NCBI GenBank assembly: GCA_021778845.1
Contig: JAJYBU010000036.1
Coordinates: forward strand, 1-36,889
Origin: Acidobacteriota bacterium
Lineage (GTDB): Bacteria > Acidobacteriota > Terriglobia > Terriglobales > Acidobacteriaceae
Length of the DNA stretch: 36,889 nt
Reading direction: 5' to 3'
Of the stretch, positions 1 through 7,448 are shown in pieces (within the stretch, counting starts at the first letter, position 1; each line of letters starts with the position of its first letter). The notes beneath the pieces were generated by a model that was not told the origin of the DNA, made no database searches, and worked only from the letters and a program-made list of their open reading frames with translations. The translations under genes were made by a program, and so were the position numbers.

Positions 1-1
1 C

Positions 2-142
2 ACCGAAAACGGCTGGTTCGCCGCCCGCCCCTCCGGCACCGAGGACGTCTACAAAATCTACGCCGAAAGCTTCAACGGCCAGTCCCACCTCATCCAGATC
101 CAAACCGAAGCCAAAGCCCTCGTAGCCAGCGCGATAGCCTGA
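2..142 (+). CDS. pgm: Phosphoglucomutase, C-terminal fragment (partial)
   Basis: Only the last 46 codons and a TGA stop lie in the window; the gene enters from the left edge. The visible peptide contains the stretch [19 protein letters not shown], the phosphate-binding C-terminal loop typical of alpha-D-glucose-specific phosphoglucomutases (the RPSGTE motif of the alpha-D-phosphohexomutase superfamily). The enzyme interconverts glucose 1-phosphate and glucose 6-phosphate in the cytoplasm, linking glycogen or sugar-nucleotide synthesis with glycolysis. The stop is followed within 40 bp by a REP-like palindrome that may act as the 3' end of the transcript. Confident at family level; the start and the catalytic serine loop are outside the window. 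Confidence 0.88.
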   Translation, partial: TENGWFAARPSGTEDVYKIYAESFNGQSHLIQIQTEAKALVASAIA

Positions 143-181
143 CTCCCGCCGTCCGTGCAGAACCGCAGGCCGTATGCCTCA

Positions 182-206
182 CTCATGACGGTCTCATCGT
201 CATGAG
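182..206. repeat. REP-like palindrome downstream of pgm
   Basis: The 9-bp arms CTCATGACG (182-190) and CGTCATGAG (198-206) are perfect inverted repeats around a 7-nt loop, GTCTCAT. A second element with the same core (CATGAC, loop with TTCAT, GTCATG, then GGGG) sits at 35644-35681. Two copies in intergenic 3' positions suggest a dispersed REP-type family. It could also work as a transcript-end hairpin between pgm and the converging higBA operon. Confidence 0.6.
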
Positions 207-235
207 CGGGGCATCGAGCACCCCCGACCACCACC

Positions 236-631
236 TCATCCCCTGTGCACAGCCTTCGCCTTCCCCGTCCCCACCAGCAAATCCGCTGAAATCCCCAACC
301 CCGACCGCACCCGTCTCACCATCGCGAGTGTCAACCCGCGCTTGCGGTTCATTACCTCAGACACCCGCGCCCGGCTTCCAATCATCGGCTCCAGATCCTT
401 GCGTGTCAGCCCCTGCTGCTCCATCCGAAATTCAATCGCCGTAATCGGATCGGGCGCATCCATCGGAAAGTGCTTTTCCTCATATGCATCCACCAGCGTA
501 GCGAGTATGTCGAGTTCATCGCCTTCGACACTGCCGGGCTTTGCTCCCATCAACTCCTCGATCCGCTTGATCGCGGCAATATGGTCTCGCTTCGTCTTAA
601 TGGGTTGAATCGGAATAGCTGTTTTCGTCAT
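236..631 (-). CDS. higA: HigA-type antitoxin (XRE-family HTH)
   Basis: Antitoxin of a type II toxin-antitoxin pair. The 131-residue protein has the HigA architecture: an N-terminal region (PIKTKRDHIAAIKRIEELM, then GDELDILATLVDAYEEKH) that contacts the toxin, followed by an XRE helix-turn-helix (FRMEQQGLTRKDLEPMIG, then VSEVMNRKRGLTLAMVRRV). Such antitoxins bind and silence the toxin and repress their own operon. The ATG lies inside the 3' end of higB, a 35-bp overlap that implies translational coupling. The toxin-first gene order is typical of higBA and opposite to most other type II pairs. No truncation or frameshift is seen. The predicted binding site is the inverted repeat at 952-986. Confidence 0.9.
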   Translation of the reverse strand: MTKTAIPIQPIKTKRDHIAAIKRIEELMGAKPGSVEGDELDILATLVDAYEEKHFPMDAPDPITAIEFRMEQQGLTRKDLEPMIGSRARVSEVMNRKRGLTLAMVRRVRSGLGISADLLVGTGKAKAVHRG

Positions 632-944
632 AGTCCACCTTCAGCGCGTCGATCTTGTCGTATTCCTGGTGTGTGCCCAGCCATTTGATAAGCAAAATCT
701 TGTAGTGATAATCGATCCCAACGATAAGCCTGTAATCGTTCCCTTTAATGTTGAAGACCACCCGCTCGGAAGTAAGAATACTCGCCGAAGAATACTGCGC
801 CTTCACCTCGGCTGAGTTCTTCCACTGTGCCTGCGCCGCCGCTTCGTACCAGGAGTCAAGATGCGTCTTCAACAGTGCCCGTTCGCCTCGCGCCACGCGA
901 TTCTTCACAAAATCGCTTAATGTCCCGCGCGCGATCACTCTCAC
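597..944 (-). CDS. higB: HigB-type mRNA interferase toxin
   Basis: Toxin of the pair: a 115-residue protein matching the HigB_toxin family of ribosome-dependent mRNA endonucleases. Family signatures are seen in order: an N-terminal RVIARGTLSDF, a central W-x-N-S-A-E-V-K-A-Q-Y segment, then RVVFNIKGNDYRLIVGIDY and a C-terminal IKWLGTHQEYDKIDAL. The start is GTG at 942-944; an in-frame stop lies just upstream, and a second GTG follows at codon 3. No clear Shine-Dalgarno is visible, so the message may be leaderless or very short-leadered. The inverted repeat at 952-986 begins 8 bp upstream, as expected for an autoregulated promoter. A few C-terminal residues extend past the usual end, in the overlap with higA. 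Confidence 0.9.
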   Translation of the reverse strand: MRVIARGTLSDFVKNRVARGERALLKTHLDSWYEAAAQAQWKNSAEVKAQYSSASILTSERVVFNIKGNDYRLIVGIDYHYKILLIKWLGTHQEYDKIDALKVDYDENSYSDSTH

Positions 945-951
945 GCCAACA

Positions 952-986
952 GCATATCATGCTCCCATTATGGGAGCATGATATGC
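952..986. promoter_or_regulatory. Perfect 16+16 bp inverted repeat upstream of higBA (likely operator)
   Basis: The arm GCATATCATGCTCCCA (952-967) and its exact reverse complement (971-986) flank a 3-nt spacer. Read on the minus strand, the centre contains CATAAT, a good -10-like hexamer about 25 bp before the higB GTG. The symmetry would let a HigA dimer, or two dimers, cover the core promoter. A hairpin role is possible but no T-run follows. Confidence 0.65.
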
Positions 987-1422
987 GCCCCGCTCATAGC
1001 CATCTCTGCTATAAGCGAGCCTTTGACGCAACCCGGCCACTCTCGCCCATGTCCATCACCACCACGCGAAGCCTCTCGCCGTCCGCGCAGGACCAGAGCA
1101 AAATAAATCTCCGCCAGCACCCTCAAAAGCAGCCCAAAATCCGCGTGTCAAGCCCCCTCCCACCCACAACACCCACAAACACCCCGTCAACACTGGCGAT
1201 TTCGCTCTCCGCACGTTGGCATACTTACCCCGCCGTTCCTCTACAATTTAACTAGCCCTCACCCCGGCCAAAGCATCGGACGGGGACAATCCGCACCCCC
1301 GCTGCAATCAAAGACTGCCATAAGTCCCCCCACAACCCTCCTCAAACCAGGACTTTACCCCCAAAAGTACCCGGGGGGAGGGGGGTGCCTCCACCATAGA
1401 CCCTCGCCGTCCGCGAACGACC
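987..1422. other. Gene-free intergenic stretch with short C/G-rich runs
   Basis: No ORF here has credible protein character. Visible structure: a promoter-like TTGGCATACTTA (1215-1226) and a TACAAT hexamer (1243-1248), and a C-run followed by a G-run around 1363-1386 (CCCCCAAAAGTACCCGGGGG), which can fold into a hairpin. The segments GTGTCAAGCCCC near 1148 and ACTTTACCCCCAAAAGTACC near 1352 resemble dispersed intergenic sequence I associate with Acidobacteria, from memory and unverified. Confidence 0.4.
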
Positions 1423-1460
1423 TTGACGCACCTCACGGACTGTTTTAGTCTCAAAGACTA
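1423..1460 (+). promoter_or_regulatory. Candidate promoter and operator for the Cys-rich leader / yeiH unit
   Basis: A TTGACG -35-like hexamer (1423-1428) is followed after 17 bp by TAGTCT (1446-1451) in the -10 position. That hexamer is also the left arm of a perfect inverted repeat TAGTCT-CAA-AGACTA (1446-1460), which ends just before the leader start codon at 1462. A repressor bound there would block the promoter. The regulator is unknown; Rrf2 or LysR types are possible for a sulfur gene, by inference only. Confidence 0.5.
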
Positions 1461-1461
1461 G

Positions 1462-1545
1462 ATGAAGCAGATTCACCTCACCGCCGCCTTCTGTTGCATG
1501 TGTTGTCACATGCCGCGCTGTCGCGCCGGTGTCTGTCTGCTCTAA
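1462..1545 (+). CDS. Putative cysteine-rich leader peptide (27 aa)
   Basis: A short ORF beginning ATG AAG CAG and ending TAA encodes MKQIHLTAAFCCMCCHMPRC followed by RAGVCLL: six cysteines in 27 residues, four of them in the block CCMCC. It sits directly behind a promoter-like region and 119 bp before a YeiH-family putative sulfate exporter, with a GC-rich hairpin between. Ribosome stalling at a Cys-codon cluster when Cys-tRNA is low is an established way to couple sulfur supply to downstream expression (uORF or attenuator logic). This layout would fit such a sensor. Alternatives are a small metal-binding peptide or chance. Peptide and structure are seen; the function is inferred. Confidence 0.55.
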   Translation: MKQIHLTAAFCCMCCHMPRCRAGVCLL

Positions 1546-1580
1546 GCGAACGCTAAACCCTTCGCCCGCCAGCTCAAACG

Positions 1581-1610
1581 CCCACGCCCAGCCTTCAGCC
1601 GCGTGGGTTT
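1581..1610 (+). terminator. Possible attenuator hairpin between leader peptide and yeiH
   Basis: CCCACGC (1581-1587) pairs perfectly with GCGTGGG (1601-1607) across a 13-nt loop, and TTT follows immediately. The T-run is short, so it would be a weak intrinsic terminator. Its place 36 nt after the Cys-rich leader stop suggests attenuation or a translation-coupled switch. Confidence 0.35.
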
Positions 1611-1664
1611 CGTGCCTCTGAGCCCAAATCTTTCCCTTACAACCCAGCCTCTCAGGAGTTCCCC

Positions 1665-2927
1665 ATGGAATCCCCCGCTCGCCACCGCAAGCTGTCCTTC
1701 AACGCCGATGCCGCGGCGATCATCATCGCCCTCACCTTCGCCGCTCTCATCCGCCTCAACCTCATCCACCACATCACCTGGTAGCTCCCTGTTCTTCCTG
1801 AGAACTGACAACTGACAACTGAGAACTGACAACTGCCTTCCGCCCAGACCATCCCGTTCGCCGCATCCGCTCGCCAACCGCCGCGATCGACCGAGTTCCT
1901 CGCGCTCATCCCTGGAACGCTCCTGCTCTTTGCCATCGGTCTCGCCGGCAAGGCCCTCGAGTCGCTCGGCCTCACCCTCCGCGCGCACCACCACCCTTTC
2001 CCGCAAATCGAGTACGTCCTCTGGGCCATCATCCTCGGCCTGCTTCTCTCCAACACCGTCACCCTTCCGCGCCTCTTCCATCCCGGCATCGCCACCTACG
2101 AGCTCTGGCTCAAACTCGGCATCGTCCTCGTCGCCGCCAAGTTCATCCTCGCCGACGTACTCCGCATCGGCGGCATGAGCCTCGGCCTCGTAGCCATCGA
2201 ACTCGTCCTGTCCCTCACCGTCATGACGCTGCTCGGCCGCATCTTCCGCCTCCCGCCCAAGCTCACCAGCCTCCTCGCCATCGGCAGCTCCATCTGCGGC
2301 GTCACCGCCATCATGGCCGCGCAGGGTGCCATCAACCCCGACGACGACGACACCGCCACCGCCATCGCCGCCATCCTCGCCCTCGGAGCCCTTGCACTCT
2401 TCACCTTCCCCGCCATCGGTCACGCGCTCCACATGAGCCAGCAATCCTTCGGCATCTGGACCGGCCTCGCCGTCGACAACACCGCCGAAGCCACCGTCAC
2501 CGGCGCCATCTACGGCGACATCGCCGGCCGCTTCGCCATCCTCGCCAAGACCGCCCGCTCCTCCTTCATCGGCTTCGTCGTCCTTGGCTACGCCATCTAC
2601 TGGGCCGCGCAGGGCAAGGCCGCCCGCGTCGAACGCAAGGCCCTCTTTCTCTGGCAGAACTTCCCCAAGTTCATCCTCGGCTTCGTCGCACTCTCCATCC
2701 TCGCCAGCATCGGCTTCTTCACGGCTGCGCAGCTCAACTCCCTCGGCAACCTCTCCAAGTGGGCCTTCCTCCCCGCCTTCGCCGGCGTAGGCCTCCGCAC
2801 CCAGCTCCGCGACCTCGTCCGCCAGGGCTGGCGCCCCATCCTCGTCGGCATCCTCGGCGAAATCTTCATCGCACTCCTGACCCTCGGAATGGTCCTCGCC
2901 GTCTACCGCCACCCATCCATCCACTGA
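1665..2927 (+). pseudogene. YeiH-family putative sulfate exporter, interrupted by in-frame stops
   Basis: The reading frame begins at ATG 1665 with a good AGGAG (1654-1658) 6 nt upstream, and it stays in one frame to the TGA at 2927. The first 39 codons (MESPARHRKLSFNADAAAII...LIHHITW) give the cytoplasmic N-terminus and first membrane helix of the family. TAG at 1782 and TGA at 1806 and 1827 then interrupt it. From about 1836 the same frame encodes the rest: ALIPGTLLLFAIGLAGKAL, a long series of hydrophobic helices, the conserved GSSICGVTAIMA block (about 2286) and C-terminal VGLRTQLRDLVRQGWRP. The stops lie in or next to a 7-bp repeat tract. The first internal ATG in frame is at 2175, too late to restore all helices, so the gene is probably inactive unless stops are bypassed. 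In the family, YeiH proteins are membrane proteins with a putative sulfate or sulfonate export role. Confidence 0.78.
1800..1835 (+). repeat. Five tandem 7-bp repeats (GASAACT) inside yeiH
   Basis: Units run GAGAACT, GACAACT, GACAACT, GAGAACT, GACAACT (1800-1834) plus a trailing G. Each unit junction makes a TGA, and because the period is 7, three units place a stop in every forward frame. Related units occur between msrP and msrQ (32021-32047 and 32133-32146). This looks like a short tandem repeat element expanded or inserted in the gene. Confidence 0.85.
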
Positions 2928-2970
2928 CATCTGCTCGCTCTGGCTGTATCCTTGCATCCCAGAGCATCCC

Positions 2971-3585
2971 ATGCCCAAGCCCCTCTCTCCAGGACGCCTC
3001 GAAGCCTTCTCCGACGGAGTCATCGCCGTCATCATCACCATCATGGTGCTGGAACTGGAAGTCCCCGCCCGAGGCATCTCCAACCTCGCCGCCATACGCG
3101 AAGAGCTTCCCCTTCTGCTCGTATATCTCCTCAGCTTCGTCCAGATCGGCATCTACTGGGTCAATCATCACTACCTCACCGACGACCTCGAGCAGGTCAC
3201 CCACGGCATTCTCTGGTCCAACCTCGCTCTCCTCTTCTCGCTCTCGCTCGTCCCCTGGGCGACCAACTGGGTCGCCCTTCGCGGCATTACCCCCTTCTCC
3301 ATCGCGCTCTACTCCGTCGTCTGCGCCCTCGCCGCAGTCACCTGGCTCATACTCTCCACCATCATCTGCCGCAGCACCCGCCAACCCCTTGCCGGCAGCC
3401 CCGTCAAGCAGGTCGCCTCTGCCGCGCTCTACCTCGGCGCCATCCCCATTGCCCATCTCTCCCCCATCGCCGCCCTCGGCATGATCGCCATCGTCGCCAT
3501 TCTCTGGCTGCTTCCGCCAAGGAAGGTTCTCGAACGAACGCGCAACATCCATCCTCCGCAACCGCCGCACAGCGATCCGCGATAA
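2971..3585 (+). CDS. TMEM175-family (DUF1211) potassium channel-like membrane protein
   Basis: A 204-residue integral membrane protein. It opens with RLEAFSDGVIAVIITIMVLEL, the R-x-x-x-F-S-D-G signature (R9, F13-G16) at the start of helix 1 in the TMEM175 family. In the family this helix lines a non-canonical K+-permeable pore. About six hydrophobic segments follow, including LPLLLVYLLSFVQIGIYWVNHH and a last one near IAALGMIAIVAILWLLPP. The length matches bacterial single-repeat members, which assemble as tetramers. A TATCCT -10-like hexamer lies at 2947-2952, 18 nt before the ATG. Only 12 bp separate its stop from dapA, so co-transcription is possible. Channel activity is inferred from the family. 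Confidence 0.85.
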   Translation: MPKPLSPGRLEAFSDGVIAVIITIMVLELEVPARGISNLAAIREELPLLLVYLLSFVQIGIYWVNHHYLTDDLEQVTHGILWSNLALLFSLSLVPWATNWVALRGITPFSIALYSVVCALAAVTWLILSTIICRSTRQPLAGSPVKQVASAALYLGAIPIAHLSPIAALGMIAIVAILWLLPPRKVLERTRNIHPPQPPHSDPR

Positions 3586-3597
3586 ACTCACAGCGTC

Positions 3598-4497
3598 ATG
3601 AAACTTCAAGGTTGCGGCACCGCACTCGTCACCCCCTTCCGTCCCGATGGCTCCTTCGACGAGACCACGCATCACGCTCTCGTCGAAGCCCAGATCGCCA
3701 ACGGCGTCTCCATTCTCATTCCCTGCGGCACCACCGGCGAAGCCTCCACCCTTACCGCCGACGAGACCCAGCGCGTCATCGAGGTCACCATCGAAGCCGC
3801 TGCCGGCCGCGCTCCCATCTTCGCCGGCTGCACCCACAACTCCACCGCCCAGGCCGTAGCGAACGCGCGTCGCATCGCCCAGATCCCCGGCCTCACCGGC
3901 ATCCTCACCGCCAACCCCTACTACAACCGCCCCAACCAGGAAGGTCAGTTCCAGCACTTCCGCGCCATCGCCGAAGCCGTCGACCTACCCATCATCCTCT
4001 ACAACATCCCCGGCCGCACCGCCACCAACCTCCTCCCTGAAACCGTCCTCCGCCTCGCCGAACTCCCCAACATCATCGCCATCAAGGAGTCCAGCGGCGT
4101 CATGAGCCAGATCACCGAGCTCCTCGCCCACGCGCCCTCCACCTTCGCCGTCCTCGCTGGCGACGACGCCCTCGCCCTCCCGGTAATCGCCCTCGGCGGC
4201 ACCGGCCTCATCTCCGTCGCCTCCAACGCCATCCCAGGCCCCATGTCCCGGATGATCGCCGCCGCCCTCGCCGGCACCCCCGACAACTGGGTCACGGCCC
4301 GCGCCCTCAACGCCCGCCACTTTGCCCTCATGCAGGCCCACTTCATCGAGCCCAGCCCCGCCCCGATCAAAGCCACTCTCGCCCTCCTCGGCCGCTGCTC
4401 GGAAACCCTCCGCCTCCCCATGGTGCCGGTAACCGAAGCCACCCGCACCAAACTAAAATCCCTCCTCCACGACCTCGACCTCCTCCCCAACACATAG
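3598..4497 (+). CDS. dapA: 4-hydroxy-tetrahydrodipicolinate synthase
   Basis: Condenses pyruvate with L-aspartate 4-semialdehyde, the first committed step of the diaminopimelate/lysine pathway, in the cytoplasm. The 299-residue length is standard for this class I aldolase TIM barrel. The Schiff-base lysine is K163 in AIKESSG, the catalytic tyrosine is Y135 in LYNIPGR, the carboxylate-binding arginine is R140, and the substrate threonines lie in GTTGEAS (residues 44-50). The NPYYNRP segment carries the second tyrosine. The start ATG follows the TMEM175 stop by 12 bp; a TAAACT hexamer in that gap may give it its own promoter. dapD follows after 50 bp, so two pathway genes are clustered. Confidence 0.96.
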   Translation: MKLQGCGTALVTPFRPDGSFDETTHHALVEAQIANGVSILIPCGTTGEASTLTADETQRVIEVTIEAAAGRAPIFAGCTHNSTAQAVANARRIAQIPGLTGILTANPYYNRPNQEGQFQHFRAIAEAVDLPIILYNIPGRTATNLLPETVLRLAELPNIIAIKESSGVMSQITELLAHAPSTFAVLAGDDALALPVIALGGTGLISVASNAIPGPMSRMIAAALAGTPDNWVTARALNARHFALMQAHFIEPSPAPIKATLALLGRCSETLRLPMVPVTEATRTKLKSLLHDLDLLPNT

Positions 4498-4547
4498 AAG
4501 CCTGCATCACCCCATCCACCGCCACTCCCGCTACAATCAACCCATCC

Positions 4548-5441
4548 ATGAACCCCACCATCCCTTCAGATCTCGAACCCGTCATCGAGCACTTCTTCGC
4601 CCAGGGCCCCGCCGCCGTCGGCAACCCTGAAGCTCTCGCCGCCTTCCTCCAGCTCCGCAACGCCCTCGAGTCCGGCACCCTCCGCTCCGCCCAGCCCGAC
4701 GCCACCGAACCCACAGGCTATCGCGTCAACGCCTGGGTCAAACGCGGCATCCTCCTCGGCTTCCGCCTCGGCGCACTCGCCGAGATGTCCGGCGTCCACC
4801 CCCTCGGCCAGCCAGCCCTCTCCTTCATCGACAAGAACACCTACCCCGTCCGCCGCTTCCACCCCGACGACAACATCCGCATCGTCCCCGGCGGCAGCTC
4901 CGTCCGCTCCGGCGCGCATCTCGCCCGCGGCGTCATCATGCTGCCGCCCGCCTACGTCAACGTAGGAGCATTCGTCGACGAAGACTCCCTCATCGACTCC
5001 CACGCTCTCGTCGGCTCCTGCGCCCAGATCGGCAAGCGCGTCCACCTCTCAGCAGCAGCCCAAATTGGCGGCGTCCTCGAACCCATCAACGCCTCCCCAG
5101 TCATCATCGAGGACGACGTACTGGTTGGCGGCAACACCGGCGTCTACGAAGGCACCATCGTCCGCGCCCGCGCCGTCCTCGCCTCCGGCGTCATCCTCAC
5201 CCGCGGCACCCCCGTCTACGACATCCCCAACCAGACCCTCTACAAAGCCACCTCCGAAGGCCCCAACGGTCCCGCCACCCCGCTCATCATCCCCCCCGGC
5301 GCAGTCGTCGTCGCCGGAACCCGCGCCATCCAGACAGCCTACGGCAAAGAACTTGGCCTCTCCGTCTACACCCCCATCATCGTCAAATACCGCGACGAAA
5401 AAACCGACCTCTCCACCACCCTCGAAGACCTCCTCCGCTAG
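4548..5441 (+). CDS. dapD: 2,3,4,5-tetrahydropyridine-2,6-dicarboxylate N-succinyltransferase
   Basis: Transfers succinyl from succinyl-CoA to tetrahydrodipicolinate in the succinylase branch of diaminopimelate synthesis, supplying lysine and peptidoglycan. The 297 residues show a helical N-terminal domain and then left-handed beta-helix hexapeptide repeats, from about RIVPGGSSVRSGAHLARGVIM through DSLIDSHALVGSCAQIGKRVHL to DVLVGGNTGVYEGTIV. The conserved GVLEP block is present. The C-terminal IVKYRDEKTDLSTTLEDLLR is typical of the longer DapD form. TACAAT at 4532-4537 lies 10 nt upstream of the ATG, giving a possible very short leader. With dapA next door, the succinylase route is implied in this organism. 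Confidence 0.95.
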   Translation: MNPTIPSDLEPVIEHFFAQGPAAVGNPEALAAFLQLRNALESGTLRSAQPDATEPTGYRVNAWVKRGILLGFRLGALAEMSGVHPLGQPALSFIDKNTYPVRRFHPDDNIRIVPGGSSVRSGAHLARGVIMLPPAYVNVGAFVDEDSLIDSHALVGSCAQIGKRVHLSAAAQIGGVLEPINASPVIIEDDVLVGGNTGVYEGTIVRARAVLASGVILTRGTPVYDIPNQTLYKATSEGPNGPATPLIIPPGAVVVAGTRAIQTAYGKELGLSVYTPIIVKYRDEKTDLSTTLEDLLR

Positions 5442-5501
5442 CCGCCCTGCGGAACCACAGGCCCGGCGCCTGCGTACAATCTGAAGAAAGGCAGACACGC
5501 C

Positions 5502-5690
5502 ATGAAGCTCTTTCTCTTTCTCATCCTCCTCGTCATCTGCTGGCCCGCGGCTCTCCTCGCGCTGATCCTGTACCCGTTCGTCTGGCTCATCCTTCTCCCC
5601 TTCCGTCTCATCGGCATCGTTGTCGGCGGTGTCTTCGAGCTCATTGGAGCCCTCTTCACCCTCCCCGCCCGTGTCCTCCGCGCCGTCTAG
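5502..5690 (+). CDS. Small hydrophobic membrane protein (62 aa)
   Basis: Not a family I recognise. The 62-residue product is almost wholly hydrophobic: one helix from about residue 3 to 24 (LFLFLILLVICWPAALLALI), a short P-containing turn, and a second from about 28 to 54 ending in a basic tail (PARVLRAV). A hairpin with both ends in the cytoplasm is likely. It has a plausible GAAAGG Shine-Dalgarno 13-18 nt before the ATG and a TACAAT promoter-like hexamer at 5475-5480, so it is probably expressed on its own after dapD. Codon usage matches its neighbours. Function unknown. Confidence 0.6.
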   Translation: MKLFLFLILLVICWPAALLALILYPFVWLILLPFRLIGIVVGGVFELIGALFTLPARVLRAV

Positions 5691-5786
5691 CAATTCTCCT
5701 CTCCAGTCTCACGGCACGCGGGCTAATCGCACAGGATACGCCACGCTTCAAGCTCTGGCCTGCTGAGTGCGATAGACTGAAGATCC

Positions 5787-7448
5787 ATGGCAAATGAAAA
5801 ACTGCAAATAATCCCGCTGGGTGGACTCGGCGAATTCGGCATGAATTGCCTCGCTCTCCACTACGGCGACGACATCCTCGTCATCGACGCCGGCCTCATG
5901 TTCCCCGAAGAGGAGCTCCTCGGCGTTGACATCGTCGTCCCCGACATCTCCTACCTCATTGAGAACCGCGCCAAAGTCCGCGGCATCGTGCTCACCCACG
6001 GCCACGAGGACCACATCGGTGGCCTCCCCTGGATTCTCTCCGAGCTCAACGTCCCCGTCTACGGCACCGAGTTCACCCTCGCCTACGTCGAAGGCAAGCT
6101 CGAAGAGCATCGCCTCCTCGACGACGCCGAACTCATCGAGATTCTCCCCGGCCGCCGCTTCAACCTCGGCGTCTTCTCCATCATGCCCATCCGGGTCACG
6201 CACTCGCTCGTCGACTGCGTCTCCCTCGCCATCCACACCCCCGTCGGCATCGTCCTCCACACCGGCGACTTCAAAATCGATCTCTCATCCCCCGACGGGC
6301 ACCCCTTCGACCTCCAGACCTTTGCCGACCTCGGCAAGCAGGGCGTCCTCGTTCTCCTTCAGGACTCCACCAACGTCGACCGCACCGGCTTCACGCCCGG
6401 CGAAAAGGCTGTCATTCCACGCCTCGACGACATCTTCGGAGCCGCCAAGAAGCGCCTCTTCTTCTCCTGCTTCTCCTCCTCCATCCATCGCATTCGCATC
6501 GCCATGGACCTCGCCCACAAGCACGGCCGCAAGGTCGCGCTCATCGGCCGCTCCATCGACAACTCCACCGAAATCGCGCAGGACCTCGGCTACATCGACC
6601 CGCCCGCCGGCCTCATCATCCATCCCAACCAGATCAAGGACACCCCGGCCAGCAAGCTCTGCGTCCTGATCTCCGGCACCCAGGGCGAGCCCATGTCCGC
6701 GCTCTCCCGCGCCGCCGTCGATAACCACCGCTTCGCCAAGATCGAAGCCGGCGACACCGTACTGCTCAGTTCCCGCGTCATCCCCGGCAACGAGAAGGCC
6801 ATCTATCGCGTCATCGACCATCTCGAGCGCCGCGACGCCCGCGTCATCCACGACGACGGCACCCACGGTCTCATTCACGTCTCCGGCCACGGCTCCCAGG
6901 AAGAACTCCGCATGATGATCAACCTCGTGCGTCCCAAGTTCTTCATCCCCGTCCATGGCGACTACCGCCACCTCAAGCGCCACGTCGAGCTCGCCATCGC
7001 CACCGGCGTCCCCGAGAAGGTTCTCCTCCTCGAAGACGGCGACGTCCTCACCGTCGACCGCGAGCACGCCGAGAAGACCGGCAAGGTCACCACCGGCCGC
7101 GTCTGCATCGACAACAACTCCACCGCCGACGTCGTCGAAGACACCATCATCCGCGACCGCAAGCACCTCGGCGAAGACGGTGTCTTCCTCCCCATCATCG
7201 CCATCAACAAGCGCACCGGTCAGGTCGAAGGCTCACCCGAGATCACCACCCGCGGCTTCGCAGCCGACGACCCCGAACTCCTCCGCAACGCCCGCGACGT
7301 CGTCGCCCGCACTCTTGAGCAATCCAGTGACGAAGAGCGCAAGGACTACGGCGTGATGAAGGACAAGATCCGTGGCGACCTCAAGCGCTTCCTGCAAAAG
7401 AACGCCAACCGTCGTCCGCTCATCATGCCCATCATCCTGGAACTCTGA
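5787..7448 (+). CDS. rnj: Ribonuclease J
   Basis: A 553-residue metallo-beta-lactamase/beta-CASP RNase, expected to have 5'-3' exonuclease and endonuclease activity in mRNA decay and rRNA processing. The zinc motif HGHEDH is at residues 71-76, further metal ligands lie in VTHSLVDC and HTGDF, and the beta-CASP part carries the SGTQGEPMSALSR motif and the C-terminal VSGHGSQEEL and PVHGDYRHLKRH blocks. N-terminal IIPLGGLGEFGMNCL is characteristic. Length matches single-copy RNase J proteins. TAGACT (5773-5778), 8 nt before the ATG, suggests a near-leaderless transcript. The last codons lie within a 15-bp tandem repeat, and a strong bidirectional terminator follows at 7494-7530. Confidence 0.96.
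   Translation: MANEKLQIIPLGGLGEFGMNCLALHYGDDILVIDAGLMFPEEELLGVDIVVPDISYLIENRAKVRGIVLTHGHEDHIGGLPWILSELNVPVYGTEFTLAYVEGKLEEHRLLDDAELIEILPGRRFNLGVFSIMPIRVTHSLVDCVSLAIHTPVGIVLHTGDFKIDLSSPDGHPFDLQTFADLGKQGVLVLLQDSTNVDRTGFTPGEKAVIPRLDDIFGAAKKRLFFSCFSSSIHRIRIAMDLAHKHGRKVALIGRSIDNSTEIAQDLGYIDPPAGLIIHPNQIKDTPASKLCVLISGTQGEPMSALSRAAVDNHRFAKIEAGDTVLLSSRVIPGNEKAIYRVIDHLERRDARVIHDDGTHGLIHVSGHGSQEELRMMINLVRPKFFIPVHGDYRHLKRHVELAIATGVPEKVLLLEDGDVLTVDREHAEKTGKVTTGRVCIDNNSTADVVEDTIIRDRKHLGEDGVFLPIIAINKRTGQVEGSPEITTRGFAADDPELLRNARDVVARTLEQSSDEERKDYGVMKDKIRGDLKRFLQKNANRRPLIMPIILEL

Noticed and set aside
202..1255. Several plus-strand ORFs of 60-140 aa antisense to higBA
   Set aside because: Ser/Pro/Arg-rich shadows of a well-supported toxin-antitoxin pair.
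1542..3152. A 536-aa minus-strand ORF, rich in Glu, Gly and Asp
   Set aside because: Low-complexity shadow of the YeiH and TMEM175 genes on the plus strand; no domain or start signal.
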